Positions 28,062 through 38,112 of a stretch of DNA of 64,000 nucleotides are shown here, in pieces. Position 1 is the stretch's first letter, and each line of letters starts with the position of its first letter. The stretch covers positions 2,294,001 through 2,358,000 of the forward strand of contig NZ_CP115920.1 in the NCBI RefSeq assembly GCF_040412085.2. The letters run 5' to 3'. A model generated the notes under the pieces. The model did no database searches. It was given only the letters and a program-made list of their open reading frames with translations, and was not told the origin of the DNA. The translations under genes were made by a program, and so were the position numbers. This DNA comes from Vibrio sp. CB1-14 (GTDB lineage Bacteria > Pseudomonadota > Gammaproteobacteria > Enterobacterales > Vibrionaceae).

Positions 28062-29683
28062 ATGAAGGCATTAATCAAATTATCACTCGGGCTCTGTGGC
28101 TTAATTTTGCTCGCTGGATGTGAAGACAAAGTCGACCACTCCAAAATACGACAAGACGGTTTCGTCTATTGTGACCAAGGCCGACCGAGTACATTCAACC
28201 CGCAACTCGTAGACGGTGGCATTACTGTCGAGTCGATTGCACCGCAATTATTCGACACCTTGCTCACGCTAAACTCAGGAACGCATCAGCCTGTGCCTAA
28301 CCTAGCGAAAGCCTGGAAGGTCAACAAGGCGGGGACTGAGTACACCTTTACACTCCGAGACAATGTTCAATTTCAGAGCACGGATTGGTTTACGCCGTCT
28401 CGCGCTTTGAATGCGGATGATGTGGTGTTCAGCTTTAGCCGTATTATCGACCCTAACCACCCATTCCATGATGTGGGTGGCAGTGTGTACCCTTGGTTTG
28501 CCGGTATCGACTTCTCCAACCTAGTCGAAAAAGTGGAAGCCATCGACGGACTGACGGTGAAATTTACCCTATCAAGACCAGACAATTCATTCTTATCAAA
28601 TATCTCTACCGCACACGCGCCTATCTTCTCTGCCGAATATGCAGACCAGCTGGTTACAGGCGACAATAAACTGAATCTCGATACTCACCCTGTCGGTACG
28701 GGGGCCATTCTACTTGGATGAGTATCAAGTTGCGGACTTGGTTCGTCTTAAACGCCATGAAGACTATTGGCGTGGTTCCGCTCAAATGTCACAAGTGGTT
28801 TTTTGATATCTCACACCGGGGTGCTGGTGCTCTAGCCAAACTGCTACGTAATGAATGTGATGTTCTAAACTCACCAATTTCAAGCCAAATTCCGGTAATA
28901 CTTGAAGAAGACTCGGTCGTACTGCAAGCCAAACCCGCCATGAACGTGGCGTTTGTTGCTATGAATACTCAGCACCGAGCACTTAGTGACCCTCGCGTTC
29001 GTAAAGCACTGAACCTTGCCATTAACCGCGACACTATTTTAGAGGCCGTCTATTTCGGCAGCGGGGAAACCGCCTACAGTTTGCTTCCACCAAGCTCTTG
29101 GGCCCATCAAAAAGACACGGTACAAGTTCGCTATGACCGTAACTATGCGATGGCACTGCTTCGTGAGGCCGGGTACGGACACGGGCTAGAGCTTACTATG
29201 GCAGTACCTCTTGAGCCACGTGTGTACAACCCAAGCCCGCGTAAAACAGCAGAGCTTATTCAGGCAAACTTTGCCAACATTGGCGTCACACTTAATTTGC
29301 TAACCGATGATCGCGTTGATCGCCTAGAATTGTCCAACATCGAATCTGTCGATATGCTTCTAACCGGCTGGGTAGGCAATACGGGCGATCCGGATAATTA
29401 CTTAAGACCACTGCTCTCTTGCACCTCAAAGCGTGAAGGCCTAAACCTTTCTATGTGGTGTAACGATGACTTTGACTTTATTTTGGACTTAGCTCTTGAA
29501 GTCAACCAACCAAGATATCGTCTAAATCTATATCGCCAAGCACAAAATATTCTAAATGAGGAAGTGCCGGTGCTGCCTATCGCTCACGGACAAAAATACC
29601 AAGCGCACAATGACAACTTGACCGGTTTTAGAACCAGTCCGTTCAATGCTCAACCTTTTGATCAAGTGATGAGGTTGAAATAA
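28062..29683 (+). pseudogene. sapA: sapA, peptide ABC transporter binding protein, disrupted by two frameshifts
   Basis: The locus encodes a SapA/DppA-like family-5 solute-binding lipoprotein (signal LCGLILLAGCEDK). The first frame ends at 28721 after THPVGTGAILLG, where the family has GPFYL. Reading with one G fewer in the G-run 28700-28704 continues the protein through DEYQVADLVRLKRHEDYWRG; that frame then breaks at the six-T run 28799-28804, and with one T fewer it joins FDISHRGAGAL and runs to 29683. Removing both bases gives one 539-residue protein, close to E. coli SapA (547). Both lesions are single-base homopolymer insertions: either real decay or sequencing error. It leads the sapABCDF operon. 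The start at 28062 has a weak ribosome binding site. Confidence 0.88.
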
Positions 29684-30646
29684 ATGTTCTGGTACTCAAT
29701 ACGTCGCCTTAACCTATTTGTCATCACGCTGTTGATTCTCACCTTTGTGGGATACAGTTTGGTGAGACTTGAACCGACTTCGCAATGGGCATCTGCACCT
29801 ATGCTTGAGGGTTGGTTCGAATACCTTAGCAGATTGCTTCAACTCGATTTTGGTCTGACGAAAGCCGGTGTGCCAATCACCCAAGAACTCGCCTCCGTGC
29901 TACCTGCAACATTAGAGCTATGTTTTGCGGCGTTTACTATTTCGGTATTTATTGGCATTCCTGCGGGTACCATCGCCGGAATGCGCAAAGGCAAGTGGCT
30001 TGATAACGTGATCTCATTTTCCTCTATGGTCGGCTATGCCGCGCCACTATTTTGGATCGCGCTATTGATGATCATGTATTTCTCGCTCAATTATCAATGG
30101 TTCCCAGTGGCCGGGCGCTATGACCTACTTTATGAAATTGATCATGTGACTGGTTTTGCACTTATTGACGCGATCCTATCGGATGGCCCGTACCGCAAAG
30201 AAGCACTTCAAAGCGTTATAGAACATATGATCCTACCTTGTTTGGTCTTGGCATTGTCACCAACGATGCAGGTTATTCGTATGATGAGAACCTCCGTAAC
30301 CGAAGTTATGGCACAAAACTACATTCGTGCGGCGCGTATTCGTGGTCTATCCAACTACGAAATCGTCATTGAACACGTGCTGCGCAATGCGATTCCGCCA
30401 ATTATCCCTAAACTGGGCGTGCAGCTTTCAAGTATGATCACCTTGGCTATCATGACCGAGTCTATCTTTAACTGGCCGGGCGTTGGTCGTTGGCTGTTAG
30501 ATGCACTATCAAACCAAGACTACGCGTCAATTCAAGCTGGCGTTCTAGTGGTGGCGACGATTGTATTGGCGGCGAGTATCGTCTCTGATCTTATCGGCGC
30601 GATGATCAACCCGTTAGTAAGGAAGGAATGGTATGCTGTCAGATAA
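29684..30646 (+). CDS. sapB: peptide/putrescine ABC transporter permease SapB
   Basis: The 320-residue inner-membrane protein has the DppB/OppB layout with six segments and the EAA loop (YIRAARIRGLSNYEIVIEHVLRNAIPP). It starts immediately after the sapA stop and overlaps sapC by 14 bp. In enterobacteria SapABCDF imports antimicrobial peptides or, as shown for SapBCDF in E. coli, exports putrescine; the substrate here is unknown. The intact frame here, next to a broken sapA, is compatible with a function not needing SapA. Confidence 0.93.
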   Translation: MFWYSIRRLNLFVITLLILTFVGYSLVRLEPTSQWASAPMLEGWFEYLSRLLQLDFGLTKAGVPITQELASVLPATLELCFAAFTISVFIGIPAGTIAGMRKGKWLDNVISFSSMVGYAAPLFWIALLMIMYFSLNYQWFPVAGRYDLLYEIDHVTGFALIDAILSDGPYRKEALQSVIEHMILPCLVLALSPTMQVIRMMRTSVTEVMAQNYIRAARIRGLSNYEIVIEHVLRNAIPPIIPKLGVQLSSMITLAIMTESIFNWPGVGRWLLDALSNQDYASIQAGVLVVATIVLAASIVSDLIGAMINPLVRKEWYAVR

Positions 30647-31520
30647 CGTTTATCAGGAAGAGCGCATTCCTACTCAGCTTGAGCGCTTTTGGCGCAGCTA
30701 CCGCTCAAACAGCTTATCGATGTTTGGTCTGTGGTGTTTGGTTTTTATCATCCTTATCACCCTACTATCGCCATTCATTACTCCTTATGATCCAATGGCA
30801 CAGAGCTCGAACCTACTAGTGCCACCATCATGGGATCCAAAAGGCACGGTAGATTTTTTCTTCGGCACCGATGATTTAGGCCGTGATATTTTGTCTCGCA
30901 TCATCGACGGCTCACGCTTGTCATTTGGCGCAGCGGTGATCATAACAGTGATCGCAACGTTGGTCGGTTGCTTAATTGGTATCTTGGCTGGTATGACGCG
31001 CGGGCTACTATCGAGCACACTCAACCACCTGCTTGACACTGTCATGTCCATCCCATCGCTGCTGTTGGCAATCATCTTCGTTGCCTTCTTAGGCCCTGGT
31101 GAGTTCAATATTATGCTGGCGATTTGTCTCGCATTGATCCCACGGTTTATTCGTTCCATTTACATGGCTGTCCATACCGAAGTAGAAAAAGACTACATTA
31201 TGGCCGCTAGACTTGATGGCGCTAACGAGTTTTACCTACTGTGGAACTCCATTCTTCCAAACCTATTAACTGTGATTGCAGCTGAGGTTACTTTCGCTTT
31301 GTCTATCGCTATTCTTGATATCACTGCCTTAGGCTTTTTAGGCCTTGGTGCCCAAGCGCCAAGCAGTGAATGGGGTGCTGTACTCGGTGATGCAGCCGAG
31401 CTACTTTACCTTGCACCATGGACCGTTATTCTGCCAGGTCTTGCGATTCTGTGTACGGTTGTTGTGGTGAACATTGTGGGTGAAGGCATCCGAAGTGCAT
31501 TGAGTGCGGGGATCGAATAA
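30633..31520 (+). CDS. sapC: peptide/putrescine ABC transporter permease SapC
   Basis: The 295-residue protein is the second membrane subunit, with the DppC-type EAA loop ([25 protein letters not shown]) and a C-terminus ending [12 protein letters not shown]. It overlaps sapB by 14 bp and shares one base with the sapD start. The N-terminal cytoplasmic segment ([18 protein letters not shown]) is typical of the DppC/SapC branch. Confidence 0.93.
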   Translation: MLSDNVYQEERIPTQLERFWRSYRSNSLSMFGLWCLVFIILITLLSPFITPYDPMAQSSNLLVPPSWDPKGTVDFFFGTDDLGRDILSRIIDGSRLSFGAAVIITVIATLVGCLIGILAGMTRGLLSSTLNHLLDTVMSIPSLLLAIIFVAFLGPGEFNIMLAICLALIPRFIRSIYMAVHTEVEKDYIMAARLDGANEFYLLWNSILPNLLTVIAAEVTFALSIAILDITALGFLGLGAQAPSSEWGAVLGDAAELLYLAPWTVILPGLAILCTVVVVNIVGEGIRSALSAGIE

Positions 31521-32515
31521 TGCCAGTATTAGACATTCGACATCTCACTATCGAAATCGAAACCCCGCAGGGGTTAGTGAAAGCCGTCGATCGCATGAGC
31601 TTCACCATTAACGAAGGTGAAATCCGCGGTCTTGTGGGTGAATCGGGTTCAGGTAAGAGCTTGGTAGCTAAAGCGATTGTTGGTGTAACCAAAGATAACT
31701 GGAAGGTCACAGCCGACCGCATGCGCCTTGGCAATATTGACCTGCTTCAGTTAACACCGCGAGAGCGGAGGCGAGTGATTGCTCGTGACGTTGCGATGAT
31801 TTTCCAAGAGCCTACGACCTGTCTCGACCCTTCTGAGCAAGTCGGGAAACAGCTTATCGAGTCTATTCCGGCTCGCTCATTTGAAGGCAAATGGTGGGAG
31901 CGATTTAAGTGGCGTAAAAAGCAAGCTATTGCCCTACTGCATAAAGTGGGTATTAAAGAGCACACCCGCGTGATGCACAGCTACCCATACGAGCTCACCG
32001 ATGGTGAATGCCAAAAGATCATGATTGCGATGGCCATTGCAGCTAAGCCAAAACTGCTGCTTGCCGATGAACCAACCAATGACTTGGATCCCATTACTCA
32101 GTCGCAGATCTTACGTTTATTGAGTCGTATGAATCAGCTCAACAACACTACCATAGTGTTGATTGGCCACGATTTAACGACCATCACCCAATGGGCGACG
32201 CGCATTACGGTGATGTATTGTGGTCAGTCGGTAGAGTCGGCTGACACCGCAAAAATTTTGGCAAAACCAAAGCATCCATATACCGTTGCGCTTCTAAAAG
32301 CGATGCCTGATTTTGGAGAATGGATACCGCATAAAGAGAAGCTTCAATCGCTTCCTGGCTCTATCCCCCCACTTCAGCACCTGCCTATTGGCTGTCGATT
32401 GGGTCCGCGTTGCCCATATGCGCAAAGGCAGTGCGTAGAAATACCTGAAGCTAAACGAATTAAGAACCATAAGTTCAGTTGTCACTTCCCGCTGAACACG
32501 GAGAAAAAAGCATGA
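31520..32515 (+). CDS. sapD: peptide ABC transporter ATP-binding protein SapD
   Basis: The 331-residue ATPase has Walker [13 protein letters not shown] and Walker [13 protein letters not shown]. Its ABC signature is LTDGECQK instead of LSGGQ, as known for E. coli SapD (LTEGECQ), so the oddity is a family trait. The C-terminal oligopeptide/dipeptide domain with conserved cysteines ([15 protein letters not shown]) is present; in DppD-type ATPases such cysteines bind an iron-sulphur cluster. It overlaps sapF by 4 bp. Confidence 0.93.
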   Translation: MPVLDIRHLTIEIETPQGLVKAVDRMSFTINEGEIRGLVGESGSGKSLVAKAIVGVTKDNWKVTADRMRLGNIDLLQLTPRERRRVIARDVAMIFQEPTTCLDPSEQVGKQLIESIPARSFEGKWWERFKWRKKQAIALLHKVGIKEHTRVMHSYPYELTDGECQKIMIAMAIAAKPKLLLADEPTNDLDPITQSQILRLLSRMNQLNNTTIVLIGHDLTTITQWATRITVMYCGQSVESADTAKILAKPKHPYTVALLKAMPDFGEWIPHKEKLQSLPGSIPPLQHLPIGCRLGPRCPYAQRQCVEIPEAKRIKNHKFSCHFPLNTEKKA

Positions 32516-33297
32516 GTTCGTTGTTAGAAGTCTCCGACCTTAAAAAAGACTTTGTCACTCGCTCAAAGCTGTTCCAAAGAAACGTGCAGCATGCCGTTAA
32601 ACCTGTCAGCTTTAGCCTTGAGGCTGGCCAGACTATTGGTTTTATCGGCAAAAATGGTTCCGGAAAATCAACGCTGGCACGTATGCTCGCCGGCATGGTC
32701 GAACCGACTTCAGGTGAGATACGAGTCAATGGCGATCTACTTGAGCACAAAGACTACTCCACGCGCTGCAAGCTGATTCGCATGATTTTCCAAGACCCAA
32801 ATACGTCTTTGAATCCGCGGATTCAAATCGGTCGCATTCTCGAAGGTCCCTTAAAACGAAACACTAACATGCCTCCAGAAGCGCGCATGCAACGTGTGAA
32901 AGACACGCTCATTCGCGTTGGGCTGTTACCGGAGCATGCCTATTTCTATCCGCAAATGCTGGCAACCGGACAAAAACAGCGCGTCTGTCTAGCACGTGCA
33001 TTGATCCTTCAGCCATCTATTATAGTTGCAGACGAAGCGTTGAATGGTTTGGACATGGCGATGCGCTCACAGATCATTAACCTGTTTCTCGAGCTTCAAG
33101 AAGAAATGGGAGTCGCGTTTGTTTATGTGTCTCAGCACCTAGGCATCGTGAAACACATCACTGACAAGGTCATGGTGATGCATGAAGGTGATGTTGTAGA
33201 GTATGGGAACACCAATGATGTCATTACCAACCCTCAGCACATCGTCACCCAGCGAATGGTCGAGAGCCACTTTATGAAAAGCCCAAACCACCGCTAA
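32512..33297 (+). CDS. sapF: peptide ABC transporter ATP-binding protein SapF
   Basis: The 261-residue ATPase has Walker [15 protein letters not shown] and Walker [13 protein letters not shown]. Its signature is LATGQKQR, as in the SapF branch (E. coli LAPGQKQR), not LSGGQ. The start at 32512 overlaps the sapD stop as ATGA and follows GGAGAAAAAAG; an in-frame ATG at 32479 lies inside sapD and is rejected. It is the last gene of the sap operon, which ends at the terminator at 33336-33362. Confidence 0.93.
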   Translation: MSSLLEVSDLKKDFVTRSKLFQRNVQHAVKPVSFSLEAGQTIGFIGKNGSGKSTLARMLAGMVEPTSGEIRVNGDLLEHKDYSTRCKLIRMIFQDPNTSLNPRIQIGRILEGPLKRNTNMPPEARMQRVKDTLIRVGLLPEHAYFYPQMLATGQKQRVCLARALILQPSIIVADEALNGLDMAMRSQIINLFLELQEEMGVAFVYVSQHLGIVKHITDKVMVMHEGDVVEYGNTNDVITNPQHIVTQRMVESHFMKSPNHR

Positions 33298-33335
33298 CTT
33301 CCCTTCGCGATAAAAAGGGACTAAACGCCAGACAT

Positions 33336-33362
33336 AAAAAAACCAGCTTACGCTGGTTTTTT
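33336..33362. terminator. bidirectional terminator between sapF and rluB
   Basis: AAAAACCAGC and GCTGGTTTTT pair around a TTAC loop, with A-run on the left and T-run on the right, so it works in both directions between the convergent genes. Confidence 0.93.
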
Positions 33363-33383
33363 AGCATTCGAGAAATGTCGTGA

Positions 33384-34319
33384 TTAACGGCGCGTCTTAT
33401 TACGTGAGCCCTGCTCACCAGAAGACTTTTTGTTGCGGCGCTGTTGGTTGCTACGACCTTTTGGTGCATTTGCACGCTCTTCGTGGCGACGTACTGCACG
33501 ACGGATTTTCTGGCTGCGAGAACGCTCACGTTGACGAGAAGTATTTTGACCTTGCTGATCGAGCATGGTCTCTTTCTCTGGACGAAGTTCAACTAGTTCA
33601 CGTAGGTAGTTTACTTCTTTAAGAGTTAGCTCCATCCAACCGCCACGAGGCAGTTTCTTGTCTAGGTAGATGTCACCATAGCGAACACGTTTCAGGCGGC
33701 TTACTGTGGTCTCTTGAGATTCCCAAAGACGACGAACTTCGCGGTTACGGCCTTCGTTGATAACAACGTAGAAGGTGTGGTTCATACCTTCACCACCTGC
33801 GTACACCACGTCTTCGAAACGTGCCATTCCGTCTTCAAGCTCGACACCGTTTACCACGTTGCGAACTTTTTTCTCGTCCACGTCACCGAAAACGCGAACT
33901 AGGTATTCACGCTCAACTTGGCGGCTTGGGTGCATTAGGCGGTTAGCTAGCTCACCATCCGTCGTGAACAGAAGCAGACCTGATGTGTTAGCATCAAGAC
34001 GGCCGACAGAAATCCAGCGGGAACCGCGGATTTTCGGCAAACGATCGAATACAGTACGACGACCTTCAGGGTCGTGACGTGTACATAGCTCACCTTCTGG
34101 CTTGTAATAGGCCAGAACTCGACAAACCACTTCTTCTTGTGCTTTGGCAGAAACAGTATGACCATCGATACGGATGACCGCATTTTCGTCTTCCAGACGT
34201 TCGCCCAGTCTTGCTACCTGACCATTCACACTCACGCGCCCTGTCTTAATCAGGGTTTCAAGTTCACGACGAGAACCGTGGCCTGCGCGAGCAAGCACTT
34301 TTTGTAATTTTTCGCTCAT
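33384..34319 (-). CDS. rluB: 23S rRNA pseudouridine(2605) synthase
   Basis: The 311-residue protein has an N-terminal S4 RNA-binding domain ([19 protein letters not shown]) and an RsuA-type synthase domain with catalytic Asp109 in [12 protein letters not shown]. The C-terminal 60 residues are a basic, Arg/Lys/Gln-rich tail, typical of RluB. It modifies U2605 of 23S rRNA. Gene order rluB-yciO-rnm beside trp matches E. coli, supporting the specific name. Confidence 0.92.
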   Translation of the reverse strand: MSEKLQKVLARAGHGSRRELETLIKTGRVSVNGQVARLGERLEDENAVIRIDGHTVSAKAQEEVVCRVLAYYKPEGELCTRHDPEGRRTVFDRLPKIRGSRWISVGRLDANTSGLLLFTTDGELANRLMHPSRQVEREYLVRVFGDVDEKKVRNVVNGVELEDGMARFEDVVYAGGEGMNHTFYVVINEGRNREVRRLWESQETTVSRLKRVRYGDIYLDKKLPRGGWMELTLKEVNYLRELVELRPEKETMLDQQGQNTSRQRERSRSQKIRRAVRRHEERANAPKGRSNQQRRNKKSSGEQGSRNKTRR

Positions 34320-34457
34320 TTACCTACCTATAATGTCGTCTTCACAGACGTCGAAACCAGATAATGCGACCTAAAATCGCGGTCGCGTATTATCGCAAAG
34401 AAACCTGGTTCACGCACCAAGTTTCTTCATAAATTTAGTAAGAAAACATTCAAAACT

Positions 34458-35078
34458 CTACTCGAACGGTTCAGGGTCACCCGCACCAATACGCAGAACT
34501 TTGGCTTCGTCATCACTAAAGTCAATCACAGTCGTTGGCTGCTCACCCAAATAACCACCATTCAAGATACAATCGACCGCATGCTCTAGCTTGTCGCGAA
34601 TATCTTCCGGATCCGATTCTGTTACTTCGTTACCTGGCAAAATCAGAGACGTTGACATCAACGGCTCACCCAACGCTTCAAGTAAATCTAGGGCAATTTG
34701 GTTGTTTGGAACACGAATACCGATAGTTTTACGCTTTGGATTCATCAAACGGCGAGGGACTTCTTTAGTGCCTTTGAAGATAAAAGTGTAAGGTCCAGGC
34801 GTATTGTTCTTTAGCAAGCGGAATGCAGTATTATCTACACGTGCATAAAGTGATAGCTCAGACAAATCACGGCACAACAAGGTGAAGTTGTGTTTGTCAT
34901 CAAGACGACGGATCTGGCAAATGCGCTCCAGCGCTTGTTTATTTTCTAGCTGACACCCCAGTGCATAACCAGAATCGGTGGGATAAATAATGACACCGCC
35001 GCTACGAATAATAGCTACCGCTTGAGTGATCAAGCGTGCCTGCGGGTTGTCTGGGTGTACATAAAAAAATTGGCTCAT
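34458..35078 (-). CDS. yciO: YciO, Sua5/YrdC-like protein
   Basis: The 206-residue protein has the YrdC domain throughout (GGVIIYPTDSGYALGCQLENKQALERICQIRRL, and the KRKTIGIRVPNN loop). YrdC/Sua5 enzymes make threonylcarbamoyl-AMP for tRNA t6A, and YciO is a paralogue whose physiological role is less settled. The start is placed at 35078 (MSQFFYVHP) behind AAGGAATAAC; an in-frame ATG at 35138 would add 20 residues unlike the family. Confidence 0.9.
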   Translation of the reverse strand: MSQFFYVHPDNPQARLITQAVAIIRSGGVIIYPTDSGYALGCQLENKQALERICQIRRLDDKHNFTLLCRDLSELSLYARVDNTAFRLLKNNTPGPYTFIFKGTKEVPRRLMNPKRKTIGIRVPNNQIALDLLEALGEPLMSTSLILPGNEVTESDPEDIRDKLEHAVDCILNGGYLGEQPTTVIDFSDDEAKVLRIGAGDPEPFE

Positions 35079-35194
35079 TGTTATTCCTTCAAACTTAAGG
35101 ACGCTCTCGGCACGACCTTCCCTGTCGTTCGACTTCAAGAGCTGTCGCTTTAATACAATATATAATCAAAAGAAAGTGCGGTGAAGATGCTTAT

Positions 35195-35235
35195 TTCAAG
35201 GTCGACTTGTTTCAAGGTCAACGTGGTTCAAGGTC
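35195..35235. repeat. three 9-bp direct repeats at 16-bp period
   Basis: TTCAAGGTC occurs at 35195, 35211 and 35227, exactly 16 bp apart, in the gap between rnm and yciO. The spacers are partly alike (GACTTG T, AACGTG G). Function unknown; it could be a small tandem expansion or a binding array. Confidence 0.75.
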
Positions 35236-35252
35236 TAAAACTGTCGGCTTCG

Positions 35253-36149
35253 TTATTCTTTTTCACCATCTTCAGTACCACTCTCAATTGTAGTGGTCGT
35301 CAGCGAAGTTGCTGTTTTTAATGGTAGGCGATCCCATACAGGCTCAGCCCCCGAAGGTAGCCATAGGTTTCTACCTAACTCCATCCAAGGAGAAGGATAG
35401 TGGAAATCTGACCCTTGTGAAGCTAATAGATTGTATTGTATCGCATAATCCGCGAGGTTGCGCCTTTCTTGTTGACTTTGTTGTGGCTGAGCGACTTCCA
35501 TTGCATCACCATTCGCTTCAACAAATGCCGTCAGTAGACGCTTCAGCCATTTAGCCGTTAGCTGGTAACGACCAGGATGTGCCAGCACGGCTACCCCACC
35601 CGCTTGATGAATCGCGTCCACCGCTTCGGACATCGTGCACCAGTTTGGCGGCACGTAGCCGGTGTTATTACGAGTCATGAACTTCTTGAACACTTGCTGC
35701 ATGTTTTTTGCGTAGCCATTGTCTACCAGCCATTTGGCGAAATGAGCGCGTGTTATCGGCGCATCACCCGCGATCGCTTTTACTTCCTCAAGCAAACCTT
35801 CGCGAGTCGCTTTTTCTAATCGATGAGCGATGAGCTCCGAGCGTTCTACTCTTCTTGCTTGCTGAGCTCGAATCAACGTATTTAACTCTGGGGAGTCAAT
35901 GCCTACGCCAAGCCCGACAATATGAATATCTTTATTCTGCCAAACCGTCGAAATCTCGATACCGTTCACCAACTCAATTGGCAAAGATTGCTCTTCAATT
36001 AACTGATGAGCAACAGGCAATGCATCTAAGGTATCGTGGTCGGTAATCGCCAATACTTTCACGTCAAAGCTTATGGCTCTTTCCAAAAGATCAGCAACCG
36101 ATAATCGGCCATCAGAGGCGGTAGTGTGACTGTGTAAATCTATCTTCAT
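35253..36149 (-). CDS. rnm: PHP-domain 5'-3' exoribonuclease RNase AM (YciV/TrpH)
   Basis: The 298-residue protein has PHP metal-binding motifs: [11 protein letters not shown] at 4-14, [22 protein letters not shown] and [10 protein letters not shown]. coli YciV (RNase AM) degrades short RNAs 5'-3', makes mature 5' ends of rRNA and hydrolyses 3',5'-nucleotide bisphosphates. It is divergent from trpL/trpE, as in E. coli, with the trp promoter-operator between. The C-terminus ends in an acidic tail ([10 protein letters not shown]). Confidence 0.9.
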   Translation of the reverse strand: MKIDLHSHTTASDGRLSVADLLERAISFDVKVLAITDHDTLDALPVAHQLIEEQSLPIELVNGIEISTVWQNKDIHIVGLGVGIDSPELNTLIRAQQARRVERSELIAHRLEKATREGLLEEVKAIAGDAPITRAHFAKWLVDNGYAKNMQQVFKKFMTRNNTGYVPPNWCTMSEAVDAIHQAGGVAVLAHPGRYQLTAKWLKRLLTAFVEANGDAMEVAQPQQSQQERRNLADYAIQYNLLASQGSDFHYPSPWMELGRNLWLPSGAEPVWDRLPLKTATSLTTTTIESGTEDGEKE

Positions 36150-36165
36150 TTTTTCACATTTTCGG

Positions 36166-36202
36166 TTGACTTTTACAGCTCGAACTAGTTAACTAGTACG
36201 CA
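36166..36202 (+). promoter_or_regulatory. trp promoter and TrpR operator
   Basis: TTGACT (36166-36171) and TTAACT (36189-36194) are 17 bp apart. The -10 lies inside CGAACTAGTTAACTAGTACG (36181-36200), the same core as the E. coli trp operator as I know it. TrpR bound with tryptophan would block the promoter. The trpR gene is not in this window. Confidence 0.92.
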
Positions 36203-36228
36203 GATACAGATTTTGAGATTAGGCACGT

Positions 36229-36339
36229 ATGTTACTCGATATTCAACCATTCAAAAAACCTTTAAACCGTAGGGTTAACGCTCTAGTAGGTTGGTGGCGC
36301 ACTTGGACACAATCCGAGTGGGCTTTTTTGCGTGCATAA
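36229..36339 (+). CDS. trpL: trp leader peptide, 36 residues
   Basis: The ATG at 36229 opens a 36-codon peptide ending ...GWWRTWTQSEWAFLRA, with Trp at 22, 23, 26 and 31. The tandem Trp codons stall ribosomes when charged tRNA-Trp is scarce. Only a weak AGG-type ribosome binding site precedes it. It lies 27 bp after the operator and 21 bp before the terminator stem. Confidence 0.92.
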   Translation: MLLDIQPFKKPLNRRVNALVGWWRTWTQSEWAFLRA

Positions 36340-36360
36340 TCAAACCTAAACTTGATTAAA

Positions 36361-36387
36361 GCCCACTCAACTGAGTGGGCTTTTTTG
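36361..36387 (+). terminator. trp attenuator
   Basis: GCCCACTCA (36361-36369) pairs with TGAGTGGGC (36372-36380), followed by TTTTTTG. The leader's GAGTGGGC (36316-36323) can pair with the same GCCCACTC, forming the antiterminator. This is classical transcription attenuation: stalling at the Trp codons allows the antiterminator. Confidence 0.93.
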
Positions 36388-36541
36388 TTTTTCGATTCAT
36401 CTGACAAAGAATTCAATTTAAACGATTATTTTAGCAACAATTTGGGAACATTGAACGTTGGGCAAACGTTTTAATTGTGCGACTATAACTCGGTGTACCA
36501 AGATTGTTGCAACAGCAGATTCAAGATTAAAAGGAGCTTTT

Positions 36542-38107
36542 GTGAATAAAGCCATTAGCATCAATAAACAGGGTCGATTGGAAGTACTTTCTCTCCAAGT
36601 GCCGTACGCACAAGACCCAACCAGACTGTTTCACACCTTGTGTAAAAACAAAACCGATAGTCTGCTACTTGAGTCTGCTGAAATTGACTCAAAACAAGAC
36701 TTACAGAGCCTCCTCATCGTTGACTCGGCGGTTCGTATTGTCTGTGAAGGACACAAAGTACGCTACGAAGCACTAACCAATAACGGTGTGAACCTGCTGC
36801 GCGTTATCGCCCAAAACCTTACTGACGATATCGAACGCACAGTGACCGATAGCGAACTTATCGTTCAGTTCGAAATGCCAGACGACACACTTGATGAAGA
36901 CTCTCGCCTTCGTGAGGCGTCATCGTTTGATGCGCTGCGTCTGGTTCAGCACAGCTTTGACCTAACGGGTCTTGATAAAAACGCGATTTTCATGGGCGGT
37001 CTGTTTGCCTATGACATCGTGGCAAACTTTGAACCACTTGGTGATGCTGACAAAGCGAATCAATGCCCAGACTTTGTATTCTATGTCGCTGAAAGCCTGC
37101 TGATTGTAGACCATCAGAAAGAATCTTGTGATTTACAAACAACACTGTTTAACCACGATGATGCTGAACTAACGCGCATTCGCGGTCGAATCACAGAGAT
37201 TAGCCAGCAATGCAAAAACCTTAAGATGGTACCCGCGGCAACCAAAGTCGCTGGCATTGAAGAAGACGTGAGTATTTCAGACGAAGACTTCTGCCAAATT
37301 GTTCGCGACCTTAAAGAATACGTGGTTCGCGGCGATATTTTCCAAGTGGTCCCTTCTCGCCGCTTTACCCTACCGTGCCCTTCTCCACTTGCTGCATACA
37401 AAGAACTCAAGCAAAGCAATCCAAGCCCTTATATGTTCTACATGCAAGATGAGCTGTTTACTCTGTTCGGTGCGTCTCCAGAAAGTGCACTGAAGTACGG
37501 AAAAGATTCTAACCAAATTGAGATCTACCCGATCGCCGGTACGCGCCGTCGCGGTAAAAATCCAGATGGCAGCATCAACAAAGATCTCGATAGCCGCATC
37601 GAACTTGAACTGCGTAGCGACATGAAAGAAAACGCGGAGCACATGATGCTGGTTGACCTAGCACGTAATGACGTGGCTCGCATTGCTGAGCCTGGCTCTC
37701 GCCATGTGGCAGATCTTTTGAAAACCGACCGTTATAGTCACGTGATGCACTTAGTATCTCGTGTAGTCGGCCAGCTTCGTGGTGACCTAGATGCGCTTCA
37801 CGGCTACCAAGCGTGTATGAACATGGGGACGCTAACTGGCGCACCTAAGATTCGTGCTATGCAGTTGATTCGTCAATTTGAAGGTCAAACTCGCGGCAGC
37901 TATGGCGGAGCAGTTGGTTACATGAATGGCGCCGGTGATTTAGATACCTGTATCGTAATCCGCTCAGCGTATGTTGAAGACGGTATTGCTCAAGTTCAAG
38001 CAGGTGCTGGCGTCGTGTTCGACTCTGACCCTCAATCTGAAGCGGATGAAACTCGTGGTAAGGCGCAAGCCGTCATTTCAGCAATCAAAACGGCGCACAA
38101 GGGGTAA
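36542..38107 (+). CDS. trpE: anthranilate synthase component I
   Basis: TrpE converts chorismate and ammonia (or glutamine with TrpG) to anthranilate. The 521-residue length equals the family's. LLLES near residue 35 is the tryptophan feedback-binding motif. The catalytic C-terminus has IFQVVPSRRF, PIAGTRRRG, DLARNDVAR and TLTGAPKIRA. The start is GTG at 36542, 5 bp behind AAGGAG; the in-frame ATG at 36458 lacks a ribosome binding site and would add 28 unrelated residues. It is the first structural gene of the trp operon, 6 bp before trpG. Confidence 0.96.
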   Translation: MNKAISINKQGRLEVLSLQVPYAQDPTRLFHTLCKNKTDSLLLESAEIDSKQDLQSLLIVDSAVRIVCEGHKVRYEALTNNGVNLLRVIAQNLTDDIERTVTDSELIVQFEMPDDTLDEDSRLREASSFDALRLVQHSFDLTGLDKNAIFMGGLFAYDIVANFEPLGDADKANQCPDFVFYVAESLLIVDHQKESCDLQTTLFNHDDAELTRIRGRITEISQQCKNLKMVPAATKVAGIEEDVSISDEDFCQIVRDLKEYVVRGDIFQVVPSRRFTLPCPSPLAAYKELKQSNPSPYMFYMQDELFTLFGASPESALKYGKDSNQIEIYPIAGTRRRGKNPDGSINKDLDSRIELELRSDMKENAEHMMLVDLARNDVARIAEPGSRHVADLLKTDRYSHVMHLVSRVVGQLRGDLDALHGYQACMNMGTLTGAPKIRAMQLIRQFEGQTRGSYGGAVGYMNGAGDLDTCIVIRSAYVEDGIAQVQAGAGVVFDSDPQSEADETRGKAQAVISAIKTAHKG

Positions 38108-38112
38108 TCACG

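Noticed and set aside
28699..28721. Programmed frameshifting in sapA
   Set aside because: Two shifts in the same sense at plain homopolymers, without slippery heptamer plus pseudoknot, in a family that is not known to frameshift.
35195..35235. Iteron-type replication origin
   Set aside because: Only three short repeats and no replication gene, DnaA box or partition gene nearby.
36458..36541. Upstream ATG start for trpE
   Set aside because: It lacks a ribosome binding site; the GTG at 36542 has AAGGAG at good spacing and gives the normal protein length.
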